A DNA stretch of 64,000 bases from Paraburkholderia caribensis (GTDB lineage Bacteria > Pseudomonadota > Gammaproteobacteria > Burkholderiales > Burkholderiaceae), in contig NZ_CP026102.1 in NCBI RefSeq assembly GCF_002902945.1, positions 434,001 through 498,000 on the forward strand, written 5' to 3'. Of this stretch, positions 54,684-63,359 are shown piece by piece. The notes beneath the pieces are model-generated. The model was not told the DNA's origin. It saw nothing but the letters and a program-made list of their open reading frames with translations, and ran no database searches. The position numbers and the translations under genes were made by a program. Positions within the stretch are counted from its first letter, which is position 1. Each line of letters starts with the position of its first letter.

Positions 54684-55100
54684 TGAAGGTGCATTGCAGC
54701 AATTCTATCCAGGTGAAAAAAGAATCAATCCATGCATGACGACAAAGGACATAACTTTGTCAGAAATAGATAAATGCATTTCCATATAATCTGTTGTACG
54801 CGAATTCATTTGCTTGACATGTTGGCGGCTCATAGCTTTCTAAGAAGCCCGCTGATTAAACGATTTCAGCGATATTAAAGTGAATGAGAGCGGATGGTCG
54901 ACGGTGTCGCTTTGCGAACTGGACACGGAATATTCGACAAGACAAGAGGTTGCACCGCCTGGTCGGTTAATTTCTTTAGGCCGTTCCGCAAACGTTTCAC
55001 TGGGCGAATGCGATTTGAATTGATCAATGCAATGCGTTGCGCATGAGAACGCTATGTGACTTTTTCAACGACGGTCGATAAAGATATTCCAGAATATTGA
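54684..55100. promoter_or_regulatory. AT-rich divergent region, AraC gene and unknown gene
   Basis: A 417-bp gap, clearly more AT-rich than its surroundings. TTGACA lies at 54814-54819 with a poor -10 (TTTCTA) 17 bases later, and TATAAT at 54785-54790 without a -35. No gene or terminator. It should hold both promoters and any AraC site. Confidence 0.45.
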
Positions 55101-56216
55101 ATGTTGCAACGACGATTAACAGACGGTAACGAGGGGAAATTGGCATCGGAATTTTTTTTCGTAATTCCCGTCGTCGAGCGCGGCACGCTGGAATTAGTGA
55201 TGGACAGCGTGAGAGGGATTCGCACGCTTTCTGGCATTGCGATTAAAATCATTGCGCCGTTCAACGATGCATTTTTTAGGTGCTATTCGCCAGTTGAGGA
55301 TCTTGAGGCGGTCGACCTGGTCGACGTCGAGAATATCGGGTGCAATTCATTCGGATCCGACGCTGCGAATACTCCGCTGCTCGCGGCGTTGACGTGCGCC
55401 GCGGCCGTCGCCAAGGAAGGCTGTGCGCGCGTACTTATCTTTGTCGGACTCGAGTCGTGCGCGGACACACTCGCTGACTATGAATTTCTGCTGAGGCGGC
55501 GCCTTGCCCCGGCACGCGTGTTCGTGCTCGATCCTCAGCGCGCGACATTGACACGATTGCTCTCCACTGAAATGGCGGATGCGTGCGCCCTGCATCCGGC
55601 GTCAACGATCAGGCTTTTGCCACCGCAACAAGAACGCGTCGAGCGTGAGGCGCGCGAGGGATCGAGAGCTGCGTTCGGTCTGACGGAGACTGATTTTGCC
55701 GTCCTTATTCCGTACGATACGGACGTCCGTGAAGCATCGAGTCGCACTGCGCGGTTCATACGTGCATTGTCGAAAGCACAGAATACGCATTTTCTGGCCG
55801 GTACTAACGTGCTGCAATCCGGGCCATCCGTCGGCGTGCCGCCTGTAGATGCGGACATCAAGGTAACGTGTGTCTCTGCTGAGCTCAACGGTGCGAACCT
55901 GATCGACGCAGTGGACATGATCTTGAGTGTCGGGATCGAAAAGGGTATATCGGGTGGCTTCGTCGACGCGGTCGCTGAAAATTTCCTCGCAGTCCGCAAC
56001 AGTCACACCGATAGATTTGCGGTTCTCGCAGACAGCGAGGCGGCCGACGCGATCGACGATTTCATTGAAGCAATTGACATGTTGCCGCCCAATGCAGATC
56101 GACTGGCCGAGATGTTGCGATGTGCGCTTGTTAGAGATCTTCAGACGCGAGCGAGTCTTGGCTTCGGGAGAAGCTTGTTTCGGGCGATAACGCTACATCC
56201 CGGAGCGCATGCGTAA
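55101..56216 (+). CDS. Unrecognised 371-residue protein, possibly GT-B-like
   Basis: I do not recognise the family. The protein is soluble (no signal or membrane segment) with an alpha/beta pattern. The first half has strands such as FFFVIPVVERG, IAIKIIAPF and CARVLIFVG, the second half begins with ETDFAVLIPYDTDVREASSR TARFIRALSK in a layout like the C-terminal Rossmann domain of GT-B glycosyltransferases, and the end (DRLAEMLRCALVRDL) resembles their final helix. The usual Glu-x7-Glu motif is not clear. The ATG at 55101 has no strong ribosome site; TTG or later starts are possible. It is AT-richer than its neighbours upstream and follows the AT-rich gap, a possible sign of transfer. Confidence 0.6.
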   Translation: MLQRRLTDGNEGKLASEFFFVIPVVERGTLELVMDSVRGIRTLSGIAIKIIAPFNDAFFRCYSPVEDLEAVDLVDVENIGCNSFGSDAANTPLLAALTCAAAVAKEGCARVLIFVGLESCADTLADYEFLLRRRLAPARVFVLDPQRATLTRLLSTEMADACALHPASTIRLLPPQQERVEREAREGSRAAFGLTETDFAVLIPYDTDVREASSRTARFIRALSKAQNTHFLAGTNVLQSGPSVGVPPVDADIKVTCVSAELNGANLIDAVDMILSVGIEKGISGGFVDAVAENFLAVRNSHTDRFAVLADSEAADAIDDFIEAIDMLPPNADRLAEMLRCALVRDLQTRASLGFGRSLFRAITLHPGAHA

Positions 56217-56317
56217 CCGGTGGACGCGCGCAATGGGTCAGTGATGCATTTTTGGGCTCTGTTTCGTGTTGTGGTGCTCAAGCTCACGAACGGCTCCTTC
56301 GTCATGCAGCGCCAGCG

Positions 56318-56476
56318 TCATTCCGACCAGGATCGGAACTGGTATGGTCCGTCTCTTCGTTTGTTTCGGTAGTCGGTCAACAGAGAAAAGCGGCCAGTAG
56401 CGGGATCTATGTAGCTGGCAAATGCAAATAGTGCTGAGATACCGATCAAGCAGACAACGAGAACCAGGTCGATCAT
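56318..56476 (-). CDS. 52-residue single-helix membrane protein
   Basis: A predicted small protein with one hydrophobic helix at the N-terminus (MIDLVLVVCLIGISALFAFA), followed by a short polar tail with DPATGRFSLLTDYRNKRRDG. A strong ribosome site GGGAGGTG lies just before the ATG, which supports expression. The family is not recognised. It lies on the opposite strand from the unknown gene ending at 56216, convergent with it. Confidence 0.6.
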   Translation of the reverse strand: MIDLVLVVCLIGISALFAFASYIDPATGRFSLLTDYRNKRRDGPYQFRSWSE

Positions 56477-56713
56477 CACACCTCCCAGTGAAAGCGTGAC
56501 GCAGTGTAACGTCTACCCAACTCGCATTTTGCTAGTCGGCAGATATCGCAAACATTCTGTCGCCCCCGGACAAACCTGCGCCGAGCGTTCGGATGCGGCG
56601 GTGTCTAATTGCCCCTCTCATACCGACAGGAAACGCAGGGTGTTTTTACAGTGCCGTATCCGCGACGTCGGCTGAGTTCTGGCGCATCGGACGAGGCCGA
56701 CGCGACAAGCGCC

Positions 56714-57004
56714 TCAGCGCATTTCCCGCTCGCGGACGCCGTTCGCGAAATGGCGTCTAAGCAGATTCGCTTCGCGGCGCGCAGATATCACCCAAGGATC
56801 AAGGCGTGATGAGCCCAGTGCAGATTCAAGAACGGCTTCGAACTCGCGCTCAAAAGACGCTAGAGCTGATGACGGATCGGCGTGCGTGCGCACGAGCGCA
56901 TGTATCGCGACGGACATCACAGCTAGTTGACCGATGAGGTTTTGACATGCGATCTCTAGGCTCAGAACGCGCTCGTGCAATTCGTCAGGGACTTTGTCGA
57001 TCAC
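56714..57004 (-). CDS. Small helical protein of unknown function, GTG start
   Basis: A predicted 96-residue protein with a helical, amphipathic pattern (ELHERVLSLEIACQNLIGQL, AVMSVAIHALVRTHADPSSA, FEREFEAVLESALGSSRLDP). The GTG at 57004 with AGGAAA upstream begins a good frame; the longer in-frame sequence to 57139 overlaps the next gene and looks unlike protein. Not recognised. It follows the small zinc-ribbon gene on the same strand with 29 bp between. Confidence 0.55.
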   Translation of the reverse strand: MIDKVPDELHERVLSLEIACQNLIGQLAVMSVAIHALVRTHADPSSALASFEREFEAVLESALGSSRLDPWVISARREANLLRRHFANGVREREMR

Positions 57005-57033
57005 CGGGGTTTTCCTGGATGAACCTTGTTTGA

Positions 57034-57249
57034 CTATGCGCCGATGCTGATGGAATAGCACATGGGGCAACGGATGTAGTACGGGCGGAGTGCAGATTCG
57101 CGATTGCCTTTGAGAAGGGCGAAACCGCAGCGCGAGCATCCATAGGTCGTATCGCCGTTTCCGGAAGCCAAAGCACTGTCTCCGGAAAAAAGCGGTTTAA
57201 AGCCGTGTCGTGTGAGACGGCCTGCAGGTTTGAGCTTGATACGTCGCAT
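57034..57249 (-). CDS. 71-residue zinc-ribbon-like protein
   Basis: A predicted small basic protein. Two Cys pairs (CSRC near residue 38 and CPMC near 62) form a likely zinc ribbon, with a basic N-terminus (MRRIKLKPAGRLTRHG). GAGGA lies before the ATG, which supports it. The family is not recognised; small zinc proteins of this type can bind nucleic acids. It appears to be the first gene of a short operon with the next gene to the left. Confidence 0.6.
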   Translation of the reverse strand: MRRIKLKPAGRLTRHGFKPLFSGDSALASGNGDTTYGCSRCGFALLKGNRESALRPYYIRCPMCYSISIGA

Positions 57250-57927
57250 TCGAATTTCCTCTTCTGAAAACGAATGATTCCGGCGTCTTAGAACTTCACA
57301 GACCAGGATCTCCGCGGAAGTTCGGAACGTAGCGCGACATCAAGCGTTCTGGACTGATGGTCTCCGCCTAACCATATATCTGGACGTGGTCAGTTTCCGT
57401 CAATGGCCGCAGGTGGCAGCCTGATCGATCGATGAAAGGAAAGCCGGCCGAGTAAGCGAAAAAGTGGCCGCACCGAGAAATCCAGTGCGGCTCTGCCCAA
57501 TGGAACCCCCGTTTTGGTTCCAGTTACCGCTTCCGAGATCATGAAAAAGACCGCGCCAGCATGGGCCGGCGCGGCACAAACAACAATCAAGACCAGATGT
57601 TCCACGGGGTTGGAACGGGAGAATTCTAGGGCATCGCCGCCGTCGGCTTTCGTCAGAATGTTTCCCGGATACGCCAAGGTTGCGCACGTCGCGCGCCTCG
57701 CACAGCGGCACTCGGCTGGGTCATGCCCACAGTTGCTCCTTCGGCCTGTGAGTCTCCTATTCTGCGACGCAATCTTGAGAATGTGAGCGCTACATGTAGA
57801 AGGTGCCCCGACACTGCGAATCGTGCGTATGCAACCTTTTCGTTCATGTGCGAAGAAGGCGAAGTGTGCCGCACGGGACAATCTTTTCGCGGTTCTTTCC
57901 TTCCCTCTCGATTTCATGGAGTATGCA
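57250..57927. other. Gene-poor stretch
   Basis: Open frames exist on both strands (for example - strand 57390-57917) but none looks like a protein or has a ribosome site. It contains a hairpin GCCGCAC/GTGCGGC (about 57466-57490) and a terminator-like element at 57543-57574. The promoter of the next + strand gene should be near its right end. Confidence 0.3.
57543..57574 (-). terminator. Terminator-like hairpin without an assigned gene
   Basis: CCGCGCC (57551-57557) pairs with GGCGCGG (57568-57574); on the - strand the stem is followed by TCTTTTTC. No - strand gene is known just upstream (57580-57927), so a small RNA or an unrecognised gene could end here. Confidence 0.45.
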
Positions 57928-58485
57928 ATGACCTCGATTCGCGCAGACCTCGTCCTTTCGCAAAGTGCATTCAGCCATGTCGTTGACGTCCCGTTTGATG
58001 CGATAGATATCGCAAGCTGGCTCTTCGCACTTCCGGACGCGGAATATCAGCGCTGTGCTCCTCCCGATCATATTGCAGCTGGCGCCACGTGGACGGACGA
58101 CGGTCGGCGCATGTCGATCAATGTCGAGCAGATTGGCACCGGCCTCGTTGTACAGCACTACGTCGGCGAAATCACGGAAAAGGACTACTGCCGGATGGTC
58201 TCGCTTTCGGACGTTTTCACGCCACACGGTCGCACAAAGGTCCAGGTAATCTGGGAGCTGAGTGCGAAGCAATTGGCCGATGGAAAGACGGAGTATACGA
58301 ACAGCGTTATTTCGCATCCGACCGACGACTTCCTCGCCTTTATCGAGAAAATGGGTGTTTCTTTCGAACAGGCCGCGCGCGATCGCCAGAGCGCGTCGGG
58401 CGATCATAACCGGCGAGAGACCCCCCTCTTTGCTGAGAGCATTGCCCGCGCAGCACGTGCGAGGTTGGCTGCAAACAATTGCTGA
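57928..58485 (+). CDS. SRPBCC-like protein of unknown function
   Basis: A predicted 185-residue soluble protein. An N-terminal part with SAFSHVVDVPFDAIDIASWLF and later strands (RRMSINVEQIGTGLVVQHYV, HGRTKVQVIWELSAK, KTEYTNSVISHPTDDFL) fit a ligand-binding helix-grip (SRPBCC) fold. The ATG at 57928 is preceded by GGAG, which decides it over ATG at 57916. It lies convergent with the LysR gene to the right. Ligand and function unknown. Confidence 0.7.
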   Translation: MTSIRADLVLSQSAFSHVVDVPFDAIDIASWLFALPDAEYQRCAPPDHIAAGATWTDDGRRMSINVEQIGTGLVVQHYVGEITEKDYCRMVSLSDVFTPHGRTKVQVIWELSAKQLADGKTEYTNSVISHPTDDFLAFIEKMGVSFEQAARDRQSASGDHNRRETPLFAESIARAARARLAANNC

Positions 58486-58539
58486 TTGTCGGCAAGCGGG
58501 AGAGCGCTCAATGCAGTGAGCCGCTCTCCACCGACGCGG

Positions 58540-59481
58540 TCATACCTGTTCAATACCGATGCCGAGTTCCGCCGCGTAGGCATTCAGTTCGCCGCCGACA
58601 TCCACCTTCAGTACGTCGATGAAGCGCTTGATCTTGGCATCGACGAATCGACGCGATGAATATACCGCGTACACATTGCGCTCATACGTGTGATATTGCG
58701 GCAGAACTCGCACGAGTGAGCCATTACGCAGATCGTCGATTGCCGAGAAGGCAGCGATCAGCCCGATTCCTGCGCCGTCTTTAAGCGTGGTCGACATTGC
58801 ATCCATGTCATTCACGCCGAAGTGCGGCCCGGTCGGGCGGTGGACGACGCGACCCCCCGCGCTTTCCAGGCACCACTCGTCGGGCGAGTAATCGACTGTG
58901 CCAAGAAGTACGCATGTGTGTTCCGCCAGATCTTCCGGACCTTCGGGCGCAGGATGCTGTGCAAGATAAGCGGGCGACGCTGCGAGAATGCAATGGCTGA
59001 CGCCGATCTTCTGGCTCACATACGCCGAATCTGGCAGCGTACGAGCAATCACAACCGCGACGTCAAGCTGCTCTTCGAGCAGGTTGGGCATTCTCTGCGA
59101 CAGGAGAAGATCGACCGATACGTCGGGATAGGCACGCCGATACGCGAGCGCGGCACGCGCAACGAGGCGGCGTCCTATACCCGGAACCGTATGGACGCGC
59201 AGTTTGCCGCGTGGCTCCAGCTGGGCGTCACGCGCCTCGGCTTCCGCCTGCTCTATGTCCGCGAGGATCGCGATACTGCGTTCATAAAAACGTCGTCCCG
59301 CGTCGGTTATCAGAAGTCGCCGTGTGGAACGCTGAAGCAACCTCGTATCGAGGTTCTGTTCGAGTACCGACACCGCACGTGAAATGTTACCTACCGTCGT
59401 GTCGAGGTGGTTGGCGACAGCCGTGAAGCTGCCCATTTCGACCACCTTCGCGAAAATCGACATGTTGTAAACCTTGTCCAT
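58540..59481 (-). CDS. LysR-family transcriptional regulator
   Basis: A 313-residue regulator. Helix-turn-helix at about residues 5-65 (YNMSIFAKVVEMGSFTAVANH, TTVGNISRAVSVLE, TRRLLITDAG), then the effector domain of the AaeR/DmlR-like group. ATG at 59481 follows GAGGACGTGCA; the in-frame part upstream is not protein-like. It is divergent from the aldehyde dehydrogenase operon across about 390 bp, so control of that operon is likely but inferred. Confidence 0.9.
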   Translation of the reverse strand: MDKVYNMSIFAKVVEMGSFTAVANHLDTTVGNISRAVSVLEQNLDTRLLQRSTRRLLITDAGRRFYERSIAILADIEQAEAEARDAQLEPRGKLRVHTVPGIGRRLVARAALAYRRAYPDVSVDLLLSQRMPNLLEEQLDVAVVIARTLPDSAYVSQKIGVSHCILAASPAYLAQHPAPEGPEDLAEHTCVLLGTVDYSPDEWCLESAGGRVVHRPTGPHFGVNDMDAMSTTLKDGAGIGLIAAFSAIDDLRNGSLVRVLPQYHTYERNVYAVYSSRRFVDAKIKRFIDVLKVDVGGELNAYAAELGIGIEQV

Positions 59482-59869
59482 TGCACGTCCTCGTTTTCGA
59501 TTGTTCTCGTCGAATCGCCGCGTTTCCGCTCGCGCCGGCTGGCGATGATAGTGCAGACTCCCGTTTCCCGCAGACACGGGCCCGGTCGGCTACGCACGAG
59601 CGTTCGCCTCCAGTCGCCCTCGCGAGCGACGGGAATTTTCTCTCTACAGACAAGATTGATTCTTTCTGACTCCACTAAATCATCCTCCGTGTTGCGCCTA
59701 GACTTGGTTCCGGCGTCAGGAACTTGTCATACGGAATTGGCGACTTGACCGCGACCTGAGAACGCGACGCACTGTACAGACAGCATCAATAGATATCGCC
59801 AGTCGGATCAGTGACGAACGCTGTTTACTTCGGTATCCGAATCTGAATTTCACATGGGAGCTTGTTGCA
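59482..59869. promoter_or_regulatory. Divergent region, LysR and dehydrogenase operon
   Basis: 388 bp without a gene. It must hold the promoters of both divergent units and the LysR operator; no unambiguous -35/-10 pair or T-N11-A box was found. Confidence 0.4.
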
Positions 59870-61306
59870 ATGGGCATCACCTACGGAGCACTGCATCTTT
59901 TTATCGACGGAGAATGGATCGACGCAAGCGAGCGGGAAACGGCACCCGTCATCAATCCCGCAACGCGACGCGAGCTGGGCCGCGTGCCGCTCGCGACGGC
60001 GGCCGATCTGGACCATGCGCTGAAAGTTGCGCAACGTTCCTTCGACGTTTGGCGCAATACGGTGCCGGCCGAACGCGCCCGCATCCTGAAACGCAGCGCG
60101 GAGCTGATGCGTGAGCGCGCCGAACACATCGCCACCCTGATGACGCTCGAAGAGGGCAAGCCGCTGACCGAGAGCCGCGACGAAGTCCTGCGTGCCGCCG
60201 AGTATTTCGAATGGTTCGCGGAAGAGGCACGCCGCATAGATGGCCGTGTGGTGCCGTCCAATCGTCCCGGCGTGCAACAACTCGTGAAGAAGCAGGCGAT
60301 CGGCCCCGTTGCTGCCTTTACACCATGGAATTTCCCCGCGATCACGCCGGCGCGCAAGCTCTCCGCGGCACTCGCCGCAGGTTGCAGCGTCATCATCAAA
60401 CCGGGTGAGGAGAGTCCCGCGACGGCGCTCGCGCTGGCGCGCGCACTGGACGACGCCGGGTTGCCCAAGGGCGTGCTGCAGGTCGTATTCGGCGTGCCCG
60501 ATGAAGTATCGAAGCATCTGATCGCTTCTCCTGTCATCCGCAAGGTGACTTTCACGGGCTCGGTGCCGATCGGCCGCCTGCTGTCGGCGCGCGCGGCCGA
60601 GGGCGTCAAGCCGATCACGCTCGAACTCGGCGGCCACGGGCCCGTCCTCGTCTTCAACGATGCGGATGTCGAAAAGGCCGCTATCGAAGGCGCGGCGAAC
60701 CGTTTTCGCGGTACCGGCCAGATCTGCATCTCGTCGACACGCTTTCTGATCCAGCGTGACGTCTACGACGAGTTTGTCGCGCATTTCGTCGGCGCTACCA
60801 AAGCGCTCAAGGTCGGCGACGGCATGGACCCGAGCACGCAGGTCGGCCCGCTGGCGAATCCACGCCAGCTTGCCAAGATGGAAGAGCTCGTCGCCGATGC
60901 CGTGGCGCGCGGCGCGAAGGTGCTGGCCGGCGGGAAGCGGATCGAGGGCGACGGCTATTTCTTCGAGCCCACCGTGCTCGCGGACGTGCCGATGGACGCA
61001 CGCGTGATGCACGAGGAACCCTTCGGGCCGATCGCCGTGCTGATGCGCTTTAACGCGCTCGCCGATGGACTTGCCGAGGCCAACAGGCTGCCGTATGGCC
61101 TTTCCGCGTACGCGTTCACGAACAACGCGCGTACGGCCATCGACGTGGCCGATGGTCTGGAAGCCGGCATGATCGGCATCAACCAGTACCGCATTGTTTC
61201 GACCGAACTGCCGTTCGGCGGCGTGAAGGAAAGCGGCCACGGTTCGGAAGGGGGAGCCGAGGGCATCGAGTATTACCTGACGCGCAAATTCATCAGCCAG
61301 GCTTAA
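59870..61306 (+). CDS. NAD(P)-dependent aldehyde dehydrogenase, succinate-semialdehyde type
   Basis: A 478-residue enzyme that oxidises an aldehyde to the acid. All key residues are visible: Asn154 (PWNFP), Lys177 (IIKPGEE), Glu252 (LELGGH) and nucleophile Cys286 (GTGQICISS). The FTGSVPIGRLL segment is the cofactor site. The sequence resembles succinate-semialdehyde dehydrogenases (GabD), but the neighbours suggest another aldehyde. GGGAG lies upstream at somewhat long spacing. It starts an operon with a CMD protein (13 bp on) and a quinone oxidoreductase. Confidence 0.92.
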   Translation: MGITYGALHLFIDGEWIDASERETAPVINPATRRELGRVPLATAADLDHALKVAQRSFDVWRNTVPAERARILKRSAELMRERAEHIATLMTLEEGKPLTESRDEVLRAAEYFEWFAEEARRIDGRVVPSNRPGVQQLVKKQAIGPVAAFTPWNFPAITPARKLSAALAAGCSVIIKPGEESPATALALARALDDAGLPKGVLQVVFGVPDEVSKHLIASPVIRKVTFTGSVPIGRLLSARAAEGVKPITLELGGHGPVLVFNDADVEKAAIEGAANRFRGTGQICISSTRFLIQRDVYDEFVAHFVGATKALKVGDGMDPSTQVGPLANPRQLAKMEELVADAVARGAKVLAGGKRIEGDGYFFEPTVLADVPMDARVMHEEPFGPIAVLMRFNALADGLAEANRLPYGLSAYAFTNNARTAIDVADGLEAGMIGINQYRIVSTELPFGGVKESGHGSEGGAEGIEYYLTRKFISQA

Positions 61307-61319
61307 CAGGAGCACCGAT

Positions 61320-61697
61320 ATGTCTCGAGCAGATTTCAGCAGCCCGCGCGAAGCCGCGCGCGCCTTCACGCCGGCGCTCTCGGCGTTCGTCGACGACACG
61401 CTCTACCCGCGCATCTGGAACGACCCGGCACTTTCGCCACGAGACCGAAGCCTCGTGACCGTCGCCGCGCTGATCACGGGCGGGCATCTCGACGAGTTGC
61501 CGTCGCACTTGCGTCGTGCCGTGACGAACGGTGTCACGCGGGAGGAACTGTCGGCGGCAATCACGCACCTCGCGTTCTACGCAGGGTTCCCGGCAGCCAT
61601 CTCGGCGTCGGCGGTTGCGCAGGCAACGCTCGGCGCGAATGTTCAAACGGCGGATAGTGCCGCCGGTTCATCAGCCACGCAGGAGGGTTTGAAATGA
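61320..61697 (+). CDS. Carboxymuconolactone decarboxylase-family protein
   Basis: A predicted 125-residue all-helical protein of the CMD/AhpD fold. Conserved stretch: NDPALSPRDRSLVTVAALI, then GHLDELPSHLRRAVTNGVTREELS and ITHLAFYAGFPAAISA. The AhpD-like Cys pair is absent; the His of HLAFYAG is the typical residue of the decarboxylase type. AGGAG lies before the ATG. It overlaps the next gene by four bases. Confidence 0.9.
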   Translation: MSRADFSSPREAARAFTPALSAFVDDTLYPRIWNDPALSPRDRSLVTVAALITGGHLDELPSHLRRAVTNGVTREELSAAITHLAFYAGFPAAISASAVAQATLGANVQTADSAAGSSATQEGLK

Positions 61698-62689
61698 AAG
61701 CCATCACATTCGAGGAGTTCGGCGCGGCCGAGGTTCTCCAGCTCGCCGATGTTCCGGCGCCCGAAGTCCGCCCCGACGATCTGCTGGTGCGCGTCCACGC
61801 TGCAGGCGTCAACCGCGCGGATCTCACGCATCGTCGTGGAGGTTACGGCCGGCCCAACTTCGGCGACTCCACGATCATGGGGCTCGAAATTGCTGGCGAA
61901 GTGATCGAAACGGGCGGTGCCGTGCAGGGCTACAAGGTCGGCGATCGCGTCATGGGTGTGGTCGGAGGCGGTGCGTATGCAGAGGTGGCGCGTATCGACT
62001 GGAGAATGGCAATGCCGATTCCAGCCGCCCTCGACTACGTTCATGCCGCTGCGATACCGGAGGTTTTCGTGACTGCGCACGAGGCGCTGATACATCTCGG
62101 ACGCCTGCAGCGCGGCGATTCGGTGCTCATTCACGCAGCCGCGGGAGGCGTGGGCTCGGCGGCGGTGCAGCTCGCTTATGCAACGGGTGCAACGGTGTTT
62201 GCGACTGCGGAAGGCTCGAAGCTCGAACGCGTCGTACAGCTCGGCGCGGACCATGCGATCGACTACAAGACGCAGGACTTCGCGGAAGTCGTCGCCGGCA
62301 AAACAGATAAACGCGGTGTGGATGTGGTTATCGACTTCGTCGGCGCACCGTATTTCGCGCGGAACGTAGCGTCGCTCGCAAACGGAGGGCGGCTGGTGCA
62401 GGTCGGCATTCTGGGCGGAGGCGGTGACGTGAGCGTCGGCCTCGAACAGATCCTGTACCGTCATCTGCAGATCATCGGCACGGTGATGAAGTCGCGCGCG
62501 CAGACCGAGAAACATGCAATGGTGCGGCGCTTTCGCGAGCATTGGCTCGAACGCTTCGCCGGCGGTGCAAGCCTGGAACCCGTCGTCGACAGCACGTTTG
62601 CGCTGGAAAACGCGGCTGACGCGCATCGCCGGATGGAATCGGCGGCGAACGTAGGGAAGATCATCCTGACGATGCGCGAGCGTACCTGA
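61694..62689 (+). CDS. NADPH:quinone oxidoreductase (zeta-crystallin type MDR)
   Basis: A predicted 331-residue enzyme of the medium-chain dehydrogenase superfamily without zinc ligands. The N-terminal GroES-like part (EEFGAAEVLQLADVPAPEV, VNRADLTHRRGGYG) is followed by the Rossmann motif HAAAGGVGSAAVQLA near residue 150 and DYKTQDFAE, ending with ENAADAHRRMESAANVGKI. Such enzymes reduce quinones or enones with NADPH. It overlaps the CMD gene by four bases (ATGA) and closes the operon. Confidence 0.93.
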   Translation: MKAITFEEFGAAEVLQLADVPAPEVRPDDLLVRVHAAGVNRADLTHRRGGYGRPNFGDSTIMGLEIAGEVIETGGAVQGYKVGDRVMGVVGGGAYAEVARIDWRMAMPIPAALDYVHAAAIPEVFVTAHEALIHLGRLQRGDSVLIHAAAGGVGSAAVQLAYATGATVFATAEGSKLERVVQLGADHAIDYKTQDFAEVVAGKTDKRGVDVVIDFVGAPYFARNVASLANGGRLVQVGILGGGGDVSVGLEQILYRHLQIIGTVMKSRAQTEKHAMVRRFREHWLERFAGGASLEPVVDSTFALENAADAHRRMESAANVGKIILTMRERT

Positions 62690-62760
62690 GGTTCGAGCTT
62701 GTGACTGAGGGAGCCCCCCGTCTGGAGGTTTGAGGCGTTAGTCGACGTCCGCGAAACGCC

Positions 62761-62992
62761 TTATGTTTCGATACCCAGCGCCGTAATCAGCCGTTCGCGC
62801 CTTTCGAGCGCCTGCAGTGAGCGCTTGCCGAGATGCGTGGCCACCAGGTTGAGCAGGCCTTCACAGAACACCAGGTATGCGCCCATGCTGTTGCTGAAGA
62901 AACTGCTTTCGTGTGGGATCAAAAATGCGTGGGTCGCAGGCGGCACAAGCGGCGAGGCGAGCGTGTCCGTCGCGACCGATTTTCACCACGAG
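62761..62992 (-). pseudogene. C-terminal remnant of an RpiR/MurR-family regulator
   Basis: A frame reads DTLASPLVPPATHAFLIP, HESSFFSNSMGAYLVFCEGL, LNLVATHLGKRSLQALERRE and ends LITALGIET*. This matches the end of the SIS (sugar isomerase-like) domain of RpiR regulators. In frame, TGA lies just upstream near 62979, and the nearby sequence in another frame (GLRELVVK) suggests a frameshift. The N-terminal helix-turn-helix is absent. A remnant only. Confidence 0.55.
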
Positions 62993-63108
62993 TTCGCGCA
63001 AGCCGTCGACGGTGCGCGGCGGCGACGCTGAAGGTGGCGTGCCGCCGTGACCAGTCCTGCTTTGCGGTGTCTGCTTGCTTGTGGCCATCGCGTTCTGAGG
63101 AGCGCGCC

Positions 63109-63231
63109 ATGCAGACCGCAATCCTGGGCGCTGGCGCCATGGGCTCGTTCTTCGGTGGCCGCCTCGCGCTGGCCGGTCATGTGGTGAGTCTGCTCGATAT
63201 CGACGAGGCTCATATGGCATCGATTCGCAAC
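63109..63231 (+). pseudogene. panE: N-terminal fragment of 2-dehydropantoate 2-reductase
   Basis: GAGGAGC precedes an ATG and MQTAILGAGAMGSFFGGRLA LAGHVVSLLDIDEAHMASIR, the nucleotide-binding start of PanE/ApbA-type ketopantoate reductases. After about 41 codons homology ends and the frame continues into unrelated sequence. About 85% of the gene is missing, so a deletion has joined this end to the region before the next gene. Confidence 0.7.
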
Positions 63232-63359
63232 ATCCTGATGCGCTTCTTTACCGTGCCGAATGCGAAGGACGCGCGCAAGTCCGTGTTCTGGGCAACGACA
63301 TGCCTGGATTTTCAACAGTCGACACATCTTTCACAATCGCTTAAGGCGTTGATCGGGCA

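Noticed and set aside
57390..57917. 175-codon - strand frame before the SRPBCC-like gene
   Set aside because: No ribosome site, mixed composition, and it contains the terminator-like hairpin; it overlaps the start of a supported gene.
59825..61399. 524-codon open frame antisense to the aldehyde dehydrogenase gene
   Set aside because: The dehydrogenase is complete and conserved; the opposite frame shows no protein-like motif.
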